A stretch of 64,000 bases of DNA from contig SIRW01000019.1 in assembly GCA_004366205.1 (NCBI GenBank), positions 54,821-118,820 of the forward strand, read 5' to 3'. Shown one piece after another: positions 14,608 through 22,577 of this stretch. The notes below the pieces were generated by a model, which saw nothing but the letters and a program-made list of their open reading frames with translations, had not been told where the DNA came from and did not search any database. A program made the translations under genes and the position numbers. Positions within the stretch are counted from its first letter, which is position 1; each line of letters opens with the position of its first letter. This DNA is from Actinomycetota bacterium. GTDB lineage: Bacteria; Actinomycetota; Acidimicrobiia; Acidimicrobiales; CADCSY01.

Positions 14608-15660
14608 ATGCGTCCGCTGCGTTGGCTCCTCGCGGCCGTCCTGGTCGTCGCCGCCTGCGGCAACGGTGGAGGACCGCGCTCGCCTGACGACGGCGCCCGA
14701 GAGGCCGGCGGGCCCGAGGTGCACGTGCGGGCCATGGCGACGGTCGCTCCCATCGCCGACCTCGTCACCCGGGTGCTGGGCGACCGGGGCACCGTCCGCA
14801 GCGTGGTGCCCCCCGGCGCCGACTCGCACACCTTCGAGCCATCGCCCGGCCAGGCCCGAGCTCTGGCCGAGGCCGACGTGTTCTTCGGGAACGGCTTGCA
14901 CCTGAACGACGCCGTGCTGCGACTCGCCGAGGCCAACCTGCCTGACGGTGCGCCCCTCGTGCTCCTCGCCGAGGACGTGCTGGACGACGACGAGGTGATC
15001 ACCGACGACTGGGTGGGTGCTGTCGACGGTCACGGCCACACCCACGGCGACGGCGGTCACACCCACGGTCACACCCACGGCGACGGCGACGCCGGCGAGG
15101 CGAACCCCCACGCCTGGATGGACCCGCTGATCGCCCGCCGCTACGTGGAGCGCATCGCCGAGGTGCTCACCGACGTGGACCCCGAGGGCGCGGCGACCTA
15201 CGAGGCCAACGCCGGCGCGGAGATCGAGCGGATCCAGCGGTTGCACGAGGCGACCGAGGAGGCGATCGCCAGCATCCCAGAGGATCAGAGGATGCTCGTC
15301 ACCTTCCACGACGGCTTGTCCTACTGGGCGGCTCGCTACGGTTTGGAGCTGGTGGCGGTCGTCCAGCCGGCGGACTTCAGCGAACCCTCGGCCCGGGGGG
15401 TGCGCGAGGTGATGGACGTCGTCCGGCGGTCGGGGGCCCGGGCGGTGTTCGGCAGCGAGGTGTTCCCCTCCGACGTCCTCGCCGTCATCGCCGAGGAGAC
15501 GGGCGCCGCCTACGTCGGCGACCTGAGCGACGACACCCTGCCCGGTGAGCCCGGCGCCGCCGAGCACTCCTATGTGGGCATGGTCGCCATGAACGCCCGG
15601 CTCGTGGTCGAGGGCCTCGGCGGCGACGCCTCGCCCCTCGACGGGGTCGAGCGCGCCTGA
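14608..15660 (+). CDS. Metal (zinc/manganese) ABC transporter substrate-binding lipoprotein, ZnuA/TroA family
   Basis: MRPLRWLLAAVLVVAACGNGG lipobox; His-rich loop GHTHGDGGHTHGHTHGDGD; AMATVAPIADLVTRVLGD, PHAWMDP. Confidence 0.92.
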   Translation: MRPLRWLLAAVLVVAACGNGGGPRSPDDGAREAGGPEVHVRAMATVAPIADLVTRVLGDRGTVRSVVPPGADSHTFEPSPGQARALAEADVFFGNGLHLNDAVLRLAEANLPDGAPLVLLAEDVLDDDEVITDDWVGAVDGHGHTHGDGGHTHGHTHGDGDAGEANPHAWMDPLIARRYVERIAEVLTDVDPEGAATYEANAGAEIERIQRLHEATEEAIASIPEDQRMLVTFHDGLSYWAARYGLELVAVVQPADFSEPSARGVREVMDVVRRSGARAVFGSEVFPSDVLAVIAEETGAAYVGDLSDDTLPGEPGAAEHSYVGMVAMNARLVVEGLGGDASPLDGVERA

Positions 15661-15669
15661 CCGCGGGGC

Positions 15670-17001
15670 TCAACCCAGCAGGTCGCGGCTCAGCGCCTCC
15701 CAGAGCTCGGTCGACAGGCGGAGCGACTCGACGTCGACCCGCTCGTCGTCGCCGTGGAACATCACCGCGTAGTCCTCGAACCCGAGGTGCCGGCTGAACA
15801 GCCCGAACCCGTACGAGGTGATGCCGAGGCGCCGGAAGAACCGGGCGTCGGTCGCGCCCGCGGTCATGAACGGAACCAGCTCGGCGCCGGGGTACCACGC
15901 CTGGGTCACCCGCTGGAGCGAGTCCCACAGCGGCGTGTCGACGGGCGACGCACTCGCAGGGTCCTCGGCGTCGACGGCGATCTCGACCCGGTCGGCGAGG
16001 TCGCCGAGCGCTTCGTCGAGCATGGCGCGGATGTCGGCGCCCGACTGACCGGGCAGGGTGCGGATGTCGAGCTCGAGCTCGACCCGATCGGGGATCACGT
16101 TCGTCTTCGTGCCCGCTCGCATCACCGTGGGAGCGAACGTGGTGTGGGTGCACGCGTGGAACTGGCGGCTGATCCCGAGCGGAAGCGACTCGCACAGCTC
16201 CGTGAACCCCTGTGCCCGCAGCAGCGGCTCCCGGAGCTCGTCGGGAAAGCCCATCGAGTCGACGAAGCGGCGCCAGATGTCGTGGATCTGGGTCTCGGGC
16301 CGGTACTCGGCGAGCCTGCGCACCACTTCGGCCGCCGTGACCAGGGCGTTGTCGGTGCGGAACGGCTGGGACGCGTGCCCTGGCGTCCCCGAGATCCGCA
16401 GGGTGCACCAGTGACACCCCTTCTCGGCCACGATCGCCGGGAGGCCCAACCCCCGCCCGGTGTCCATGGGGAACCCACCGGCCTCGGTGATCACGTAGTC
16501 GGAGCGCACCGCATCGGCGGCGTTGTCGACGAGCCACCCGGCGCCGTGCGTGCCCAGCGCCTCCTCGTCGGCGACCGCCAGGTAGGCGAGCGTGCCGCGG
16601 GGTCGCCAGCCCGATGCCGCGAGCCGGTGGGTTGCCACCGCCATCGAGGCGGTGAGGTTGAGCATGTCGATGGCGCCCCGGCCCCATACCTCGCCGTCGA
16701 TGAGCTCACCCCCGAACGGGTCGTGGCGCCACCCTTCGGGGTTCGCGGGGACGACGTCGGTGTGGCCCATCAGCAACAGGCTGGGCGCGTCCGGGTCCGT
16801 GCCCTCGATGCGCCCGACCAGGCTGGTGCGGCCGGGCTGGGGCTCGTAGCGCTCGAGATCGAGGCCGGTGCCCTCCAGGTAGCTCTCGAGCACGTCGACG
16901 CTGCGCTGCTCCTGGCCGGACCCGACGGTCCCGTCGTTGACGCAGGCGTTGCGGATGAGGGTCTGGAGGAGCTCGGTGACCTCGCCGGTCAGGGCGTCCA
17001 T
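15670..17001 (-). CDS. M20/M25/M40 family metallo-hydrolase
   Basis: LLLMGHTDVVPANPEGWRHDPFGGELIDGEVWGRGAIDML; TKTNVIPDRVELELDIRTLPG; start at ATG 17001. Confidence 0.93.
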   Translation of the reverse strand: MDALTGEVTELLQTLIRNACVNDGTVGSGQEQRSVDVLESYLEGTGLDLERYEPQPGRTSLVGRIEGTDPDAPSLLLMGHTDVVPANPEGWRHDPFGGELIDGEVWGRGAIDMLNLTASMAVATHRLAASGWRPRGTLAYLAVADEEALGTHGAGWLVDNAADAVRSDYVITEAGGFPMDTGRGLGLPAIVAEKGCHWCTLRISGTPGHASQPFRTDNALVTAAEVVRRLAEYRPETQIHDIWRRFVDSMGFPDELREPLLRAQGFTELCESLPLGISRQFHACTHTTFAPTVMRAGTKTNVIPDRVELELDIRTLPGQSGADIRAMLDEALGDLADRVEIAVDAEDPASASPVDTPLWDSLQRVTQAWYPGAELVPFMTAGATDARFFRRLGITSYGFGLFSRHLGFEDYAVMFHGDDERVDVESLRLSTELWEALSRDLLG

Positions 17002-17071
17002 GGGGACCCAGCGTAGGGCGGCGGGGCCCGATGCGCCGGGCGCAGGGGTGCAGGTGCTTGACTGGTCGCAC

Positions 17072-18703
17072 ATGCCCGGACGTCAGGTCGTCGTCGACGG
17101 CTCGAACATCGCAACCGAAGGTCGCTCGCTGCCGAGCCTGCGCCAGCTCGACGAGGCGGTGCGCGCGTTCATCGAGGAACGCACCGAGGACGACCACATC
17201 GTGGTGGTCGTCGACGCCACCTTCGAGCACCGCATCGACCGGAGCGAGCGCAAGGCGTACCGCGAGGCGCTCGACGCGGGCGAGTTGCTGACGCCCCCGG
17301 CGGGCACGATCGGCCGGGGCGACAAGTTCATCCTCGAGATCGCCGACAAGTCCGGAGCCGTGGTGCTCTCCAACGACTCGTTCCAGGAGTTCCAGGACGA
17401 GTACGAGTGGCTCTTCGACGCGGGACGGCTGGTCGGAGGCAAGCCGGTCCCCGGTGTCGGCTGGATCTTCACGCCCCGATCACCGGTGCGCGCCACCCGG
17501 AAGCGGGGAGCGGCGTCCAAGCGCTCGAAGGCGAAGGCCAAGGTTGGCGACACGATCGAGCCGGCCGCGGCCGGCGCCTCGGGCGCGGGTGAGGACGGGG
17601 CAGGGTCCGGCAAGCGGCGGGGCCGGCGAGGTGGGCGCAGCAAGGGTGCCAAGGCCGAGCAGGGCGGGGCCCAGGACGAGCGCGCGATGACGGCCACGGC
17701 CGGCAGGGGCGCACCCGGCGCCGACGGCGCGCCGGCGGCACGAGGCGCAGGCCGCAGCCGCCGAGGCGGCGACCGCGGGGCTGGTCCTCCGGCGGTGAAC
17801 GAGCCGCTGCCGTTCATCGAGTTCGTCGCGGAGCACCCCATCGGCGCCACGGTGCAGGGGCAGGTCACGGCGTTCTCCTCGCACGGGGCCCATGCGGTCG
17901 TCGACGGCGTCCAGTGCTACGTGCCCCTGAAGCTGATGGGCGACCCCGCACCGAACCGGGCCCGCGACGTGCTCGAGAAGGGCGAGACGCGATCCTTCGT
18001 CGTGGTCGCGTTCGACAGCGAGCGGCGGGGCGTCGACCTGGGCCTTCCCGGCGTCCCGGGTGTGCCCGAGCCGGTGCCCTCGGACGGCCCCACGGTCAGC
18101 GAGGAGCCCGACGTCGCGGAGCGATCTGTGGCGAAGAAGGCCGCGGCCACGAAGGCTGCCGCCAAGAAGGCGGGGTCGGTGAAGAAGACCGGCGCCCGGA
18201 AGGCGGCGGCCGGGAAAGCGTCCGCGAAGAAGGCTGCCGCCACGAAGGCTGGCGCCACGAATGCCGGCGCCACGAAGAAGGCCGCAGTCAAGAAGGCGGC
18301 GACCACGAAGGCTACGGCCACGAAGGCGACGGCCACGAAGAAGGTTAGCGCCAAGAAGGCTGCCGCCAAGAAGGCTGCCGCCAAGAAGGCGGGAACGCCC
18401 GCGAAGAAGGCCGCGGTCAAGAAGGCGGCAACGGCCAGGAAGGCGGCGGCCACGAAGAAGGCCAGCGCCAAGAAGGCTGCCGCCAAGAAGGCGGGAACGC
18501 CCGCGAAGAAGGCCGCGGTCAAGAAGGCGGCAACGGCCAGGAAGGGGGCGGCTACGAAGGCTGCCGCCAAGAGGACTGTCGCCAAGAAGGCTGCCGCCAC
18601 GAAGGGGGCCGCCACGAAGGCGACGGCCACGAAGAAGGCCAGCGCCACGAAGGCTGCCGCCACGACGGCGAGCGCCGCGAAGCCTCCGGCGAGGAGGCGA
18701 TAG
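17072..18703 (+). CDS. Zc3h12a-like NYN RNase domain + S1-like domain + Lys/Ala-rich (histone H1-like) C-terminal tail
   Basis: [30 protein letters not shown]...[17 protein letters not shown]...[34 protein letters not shown]1-like [33 protein letters not shown]; tail of [10 protein letters not shown] repeats from about 18128. Confidence 0.85.
   Translation: MPGRQVVVDGSNIATEGRSLPSLRQLDEAVRAFIEERTEDDHIVVVVDATFEHRIDRSERKAYREALDAGELLTPPAGTIGRGDKFILEIADKSGAVVLSNDSFQEFQDEYEWLFDAGRLVGGKPVPGVGWIFTPRSPVRATRKRGAASKRSKAKAKVGDTIEPAAAGASGAGEDGAGSGKRRGRRGGRSKGAKAEQGGAQDERAMTATAGRGAPGADGAPAARGAGRSRRGGDRGAGPPAVNEPLPFIEFVAEHPIGATVQGQVTAFSSHGAHAVVDGVQCYVPLKLMGDPAPNRARDVLEKGETRSFVVVAFDSERRGVDLGLPGVPGVPEPVPSDGPTVSEEPDVAERSVAKKAAATKAAAKKAGSVKKTGARKAAAGKASAKKAAATKAGATNAGATKKAAVKKAATTKATATKATATKKVSAKKAAAKKAAAKKAGTPAKKAAVKKAATARKAAATKKASAKKAAAKKAGTPAKKAAVKKAATARKGAATKAAAKRTVAKKAAATKGAATKATATKKASATKAAATTASAAKPPARRR
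18364..18545 (+). repeat. 102-bp-period (34-codon) in-frame duplication inside the Lys/Ala-rich coding tail
   Basis: gccaagaaggctgccgccaagaaggcgggaacgcccgcgaagaaggccgcggtcaagaaggcggcaacggccaggaagg occurs at ~18364 and ~18466. Confidence 0.85.
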
Positions 18704-18728
18704 GCGCGGCCGACCGCGCAGGGGTCCA

Positions 18729-18779
18729 CTTTCCGGTCGCTCGAACGCCGCATGACCGGTTGCGTGCCCGGAAAGCGGA
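18729..18779. repeat. 51-bp palindromic intergenic element, copy 1
   Basis: CTTTCCGG...CCGGAAAGCGGA; same length and end architecture as the 57335-57385 element. Confidence 0.6.
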
Positions 18780-18812
18780 CGGTCCCGGCACCGGTCGGTA
18801 GCCTGCGCCCAC

Positions 18813-19610
18813 GTGCGCATCGCCACGTGGAACGTCAACTCGTTGAAGGCGCGCTGGCCTCGGGTCGAGGCGTGGCTCGGTCAGGTTGCGCCCGACGTGC
18901 TGTGCGTGCAGGAGACGAAGCTCGCTGACGATGCGTTCCCCGCCCTGTCGGTCGCGGCGGCGGGCTACGAAGGGGTGCATCACGGCCAGGGACGGTGGAA
19001 CGGGGTGGCAGTCCTCAGCCGCGTCGGCGTCGACGACGTGCGTCACGGCTTCGCCGGTCCGCCGCCTCAGGGTGCGTCTGCATCGGAGGCCCGTCTTCTC
19101 ACGGTGCGCTGCGACGGCGTCGTCGTGGTCACCGTCTACGCCCCGAACGGCCGGGCGGTCGGCCACGAGCAGTACTACGAGAAGCTGGCGTGGCTGAAGG
19201 CGCTGGTCGACCACCTCGACGCGGTGGCGACCCCGGGCGACGAGGTCGTCGTCTGTGGCGACTTCAACGTGGCGCCCGACGATCGTGACGTGTGGGACCC
19301 CGCCGCCTGCCACGGCGGCACCCACGTGAGCCCCGCTGAGCGGGAGGCCTACCAGAGGATCGTCGACTGGGGTCTCGTCGACGTGCTGCGGGCCCGGTTC
19401 GACGACGCCGGCATCTACTCGTGGTGGGACTACCGGGCCGGCGCGTTCCACCGCCACCTCGGCATGCGCATCGACCTGGTGCTCGCCAGCACACCTCTGG
19501 CTTCCCGGCTCGAATGGGTGCTGGTGGACCGAAACGCCCGCAAGGGGCAGGCCCCGTCGGACCACGCACCGGTGATGGCGGGATTCGCCCCGCGCTCGCC
19601 GGCTCCGTAG
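18813..19610 (+). CDS. xth: Exodeoxyribonuclease III
   Basis: [58 protein letters not shown]. Confidence 0.94.
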   Translation: MRIATWNVNSLKARWPRVEAWLGQVAPDVLCVQETKLADDAFPALSVAAAGYEGVHHGQGRWNGVAVLSRVGVDDVRHGFAGPPPQGASASEARLLTVRCDGVVVVTVYAPNGRAVGHEQYYEKLAWLKALVDHLDAVATPGDEVVVCGDFNVAPDDRDVWDPAACHGGTHVSPAEREAYQRIVDWGLVDVLRARFDDAGIYSWWDYRAGAFHRHLGMRIDLVLASTPLASRLEWVLVDRNARKGQAPSDHAPVMAGFAPRSPAP

Positions 19611-19620
19611 CCTCCGGCCC

Positions 19621-20325
19621 ATGACCGGAGACGACGACCGCAGCTGGGCGGAGCGCGTGGCCGACGCTGCCGCCGCCCCGCCGGACGAGCGCCGTGGCGA
19701 GCTCCGGCGCGTGGCCGGCGCCACCCGCGCCCTCATCGACCGGCTCGTCGCCATCGACGCCCCCCCCGACGTCCTTTCCCGCACCGCCGACCACGTCGAG
19801 GCAGCGGTGCGGGCCTTGGCCGACTACCCGCAGGGCCGGCTCTACGAGGGGTTCGCCGAGGCGGCCAACGCGGGTGACCACCGGGCCTTCTTCGACCACA
19901 GCCCGATCATCGGCGCCGCCAACCCGCTCGCGCCGCCGCTGGTGCTCGAGGCCGGCGAGGGAGCGGTGCACGGAACGGTCCGGTTCGGCGCCGCCTACGA
20001 AGGCCCGCCCGGCCACGTGCACGGCGGCTACCTGGCGGCGGTGTTCGACGAGGTCCTCGGCATGGCCCAGTCGCTCAGCGGGAACCCGGGCATGACCGGC
20101 CGGCTGGTGGTGAAGTACCGAAACCCCACCCCGCTGCACACCGACCTGCGCTTCGAGGGGCGACTCGAGCGGGTCGAGGGGCGGAAGCTGTTCACGGTCG
20201 GGACCTGCCACGCCGGCGACGTGCTGACCGCCGAAGCCGAGGGGCTCTTCATCTCGGTCGACTTCGCCCGCATGTACCAGCTGATGGCCGAGCGGGACGC
20301 GGAGCGCCGCTCCGCTCAGGACTGA
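19621..20325 (+). CDS. PaaI-family thioesterase (hotdog fold)
   Basis: FGAAYEGPPGHVHGGYLAAVFDEVLGMAQ signature. Confidence 0.88.
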   Translation: MTGDDDRSWAERVADAAAAPPDERRGELRRVAGATRALIDRLVAIDAPPDVLSRTADHVEAAVRALADYPQGRLYEGFAEAANAGDHRAFFDHSPIIGAANPLAPPLVLEAGEGAVHGTVRFGAAYEGPPGHVHGGYLAAVFDEVLGMAQSLSGNPGMTGRLVVKYRNPTPLHTDLRFEGRLERVEGRKLFTVGTCHAGDVLTAEAEGLFISVDFARMYQLMAERDAERRSAQD

Positions 20326-22241
20326 CGGGGAGCACACACCCGCCGCCGCAGCGCCAGCGAGCCCGCCACGGCGGCACCGCCGAGCACGATGGCGGCGGCC
20401 GGCCTTCCGCCGGTGGCCGGGAGGACACCACCGGGCGGCCCGGCGGGAACGGGATCGGCTGCCCGCCCACCGCCGAGCGTCGCCAGGTCGAAGGGCGCGG
20501 GGAGCAGGAGCTCCACGTTGAAGTCGTGGGGTTCGCCCAGGGCGTATCCCTTGCGCTGGGGCTCGTTCCACGCGACCTCGCGACTGATGCTGGCCAGGCC
20601 GAGCACCCGGTCGGGACCGGCTGCCGGCACCTCGTCGGGCGCCCGTGCCGGCGCCGCGTGGTCGATGATCGTGCCGAAGATCGAGAGCGTTCCGTCGCCG
20701 TTGTCGGCGAGCTCGACCAGGCGGGCCTGCTGCGGCCAGTCGACGTGCGCCGCCGTGCTGATCTCCCAGAACGTGCCCTGGGGGATGACCCGGTTCACGT
20801 GGCTGTGACCGTTCACCCAGGCCACCACGTTCGGGTAGCGCTGCACCAAAGCCCGCACCTCGTCGGCCTGGGCCCGGGCCTCGTCGGGGCGGAAGGGGTC
20901 GGGGAACGGGTTGTCCATCGTCAGCAGGTTGTGGTGGCTGAAGAGCACGACCAGCTGATCGTCGGAATCGGTGGTGACGGTGCGGCCGCCGGCGTCGACG
21001 TACCGCGAGGACACCTCCTGGAGCCGGGCCTCGAGCCAGGCGAGCTGGCCGGCGCCGATCGACCCGTTGGCGTAGCCGCCGTGGTTGACCGAGTCGAGGG
21101 CGATGCCGAGCACCCCCGGGGCGATGGGGAAGGTGAAGTACAGCGTCCCGGCGTCGAGGTTGTCCTCGTCGAGGCCGTGGCCGCGGGGACCGGGGCCGGA
21201 TCCGGTGGGCGGGTCGAGATGGGTCTCGATCCACTCGTGGACGTCCGCGAAGCGCCGGGCGTCGTCGGGCGTGACCGGGCGGGCCGGCCCCGTGAACAGG
21301 GCGGCGAACACGGCCGGGTCCTGCTGCTCGAACGCGCGCTGGACCGCACCGGGGCTCAGCTGCGCCGGCAGGTTCACGACCTTCAACGGCCCGCGGGAGT
21401 ACTCGTCCACGGGCCCGGTGGCGGGCATGTTGCCCTGGACCAGCCCGTCGTGGTTCCCGTACACCGAGTACCAGGGCACATCGAGGCCGGGCGACTCGAA
21501 CGGCGCGATGGCAGCCTCGAGGAGGCCGGGATAGGCCGGGAAGTTGAATGGCGGCCGCTTGTAGGCGTCACCGCGGGCGTCGTCGTCGGGGTGCCAGTAG
21601 TGGTCGTCGTAGGTGAGGTCGTCGGTGTCCTGCACGCCCTCGTAGCGATCGCCGGCCCCGCTGTTCACCGCCAGCCGCCCGCCGTTGAGCAGCGAGAGGA
21701 ACCACGTCAACTCGTTGACCTGCTGGTTGTCGATGTTGTCACCCGTCGAGACGGCGCAGTCGAAGGTCCGGCCCGTGACCGGGCCTCGGGCGATCCGGTT
21801 CACCTGCTCGATCATGGCGGCGGCGACGTGGCCGGTCAGCGTCTCCTGCGGCCGGTGGGCGCTGGAGAACGGGATGAACGCCGTCGGCTCGTCGGCGTAG
21901 CGGTCGAGGAACTCGACGCGCGCCGTGCCCTGGGCGTCGATCACGTGCACGTCGGTGAGGTGCACGATGCTGGCGAGGCCCCGCCGGGCCGCTTCGCGGC
22001 CGGGCGCGGCGGTGGCCAGCTCCTCGCGGACCGCGAGAGGGGCGGGCGGCCCGGGCACGAGCCGGGCGTACCGACCGTCACGGTCGGCGACGATCGTGCC
22101 CTCGAGCGTCGTGCCGGCTGTGCTGGCGGCGGCGAGCCGAGCCGAGCGCCGGGCGCCGGCGGGCGCGGCGCCGGGGAGCCACAGCAGGCCAGTGGCGCCG
22201 GCGCCGGCCAGGAACCCCCGCCGGGTCAGGTCGGCCGTCAA
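20316..22241 (-). CDS. Secreted metallophosphoesterase (TIGR03767-like) with Tat signal and C-terminal LPATG cell-wall anchor
   Basis: MTADLTRRGFLAGAGATGLLWLPGAAPAGA (twin-arginine); HLTDVHVIDAQ, YGNHDGLV, NGHSHVNRV; C-terminus LPATGGRPAAAIVLGGAAVAGSLALRRRV. Confidence 0.88.
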   Translation of the reverse strand: MTADLTRRGFLAGAGATGLLWLPGAAPAGARRSARLAAASTAGTTLEGTIVADRDGRYARLVPGPPAPLAVREELATAAPGREAARRGLASIVHLTDVHVIDAQGTARVEFLDRYADEPTAFIPFSSAHRPQETLTGHVAAAMIEQVNRIARGPVTGRTFDCAVSTGDNIDNQQVNELTWFLSLLNGGRLAVNSGAGDRYEGVQDTDDLTYDDHYWHPDDDARGDAYKRPPFNFPAYPGLLEAAIAPFESPGLDVPWYSVYGNHDGLVQGNMPATGPVDEYSRGPLKVVNLPAQLSPGAVQRAFEQQDPAVFAALFTGPARPVTPDDARRFADVHEWIETHLDPPTGSGPGPRGHGLDEDNLDAGTLYFTFPIAPGVLGIALDSVNHGGYANGSIGAGQLAWLEARLQEVSSRYVDAGGRTVTTDSDDQLVVLFSHHNLLTMDNPFPDPFRPDEARAQADEVRALVQRYPNVVAWVNGHSHVNRVIPQGTFWEISTAAHVDWPQQARLVELADNGDGTLSIFGTIIDHAAPARAPDEVPAAGPDRVLGLASISREVAWNEPQRKGYALGEPHDFNVELLLPAPFDLATLGGGRAADPVPAGPPGGVLPATGGRPAAAIVLGGAAVAGSLALRRRVCAPRQS

Positions 22242-22546
22242 CCGCTCAACCGCGTGCGCAGCTTGGCCAGCCCGCCCTCGAGGGCCGAGCGGACCTCGGC
22301 CCGGCTGAGACCCAGCTCCCCGGGCAGCTGCCGCATGCTGCGCGCCGGTCGACCGTCGAGCCCGAAGTGCGAGGTGACGACCCGGCGCTCGAGGGGCTCG
22401 AGCTCGTCGAGGAGGTGCGGCTCGGCATGCAGCGCGACCAGGTCCTCGTCGATCTCCTCGCTCAGGTGCGGTGCCTCGTCCTCACCGCTGACCTCGGGAT
22501 CGGGGTAGGGCCAGCCGTCCTCGGACGGCCAGCCGGCGTCGGTCAC
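22238..22546 (-). CDS. Stand-alone sigma-70 region 4-like (HTH) protein
   Basis: GTG start at 22546: VTDAGWPSEDGW...LEPLERRVVTSHFGLDGRPARSMRQLPGELGLSRAEVRSALEGGLAKLRTRLSG; overlaps next gene by ATGA. Confidence 0.75.
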   Translation of the reverse strand: MTDAGWPSEDGWPYPDPEVSGEDEAPHLSEEIDEDLVALHAEPHLLDELEPLERRVVTSHFGLDGRPARSMRQLPGELGLSRAEVRSALEGGLAKLRTRLSG

Positions 22547-22577
22547 GGCACCTGTTTGCCACAGGGGTGCCGGGTCG

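Noticed and set aside
15045-15095. Short direct repeats (cacacccacggcgacggc...) considered as CRISPR or VNTR
   Set aside because: They encode the His-rich loop of a ZnuA-like protein in frame; no spacers or cas genes.
18128-18700. Repeat-rich tract considered as a CRISPR or satellite array
   Set aside because: In-frame AKKA/ATKA coding repeat of the NYN-S1 protein; units irregular and without spacers.
17480-18838. 452-aa and 278-aa minus-strand ORFs opposite the AKKA tract
   Set aside because: Low-complexity antisense translations (RRLRGGSLRGR..., FVAAAFLAV...) of the Lys/Ala codon repeats.
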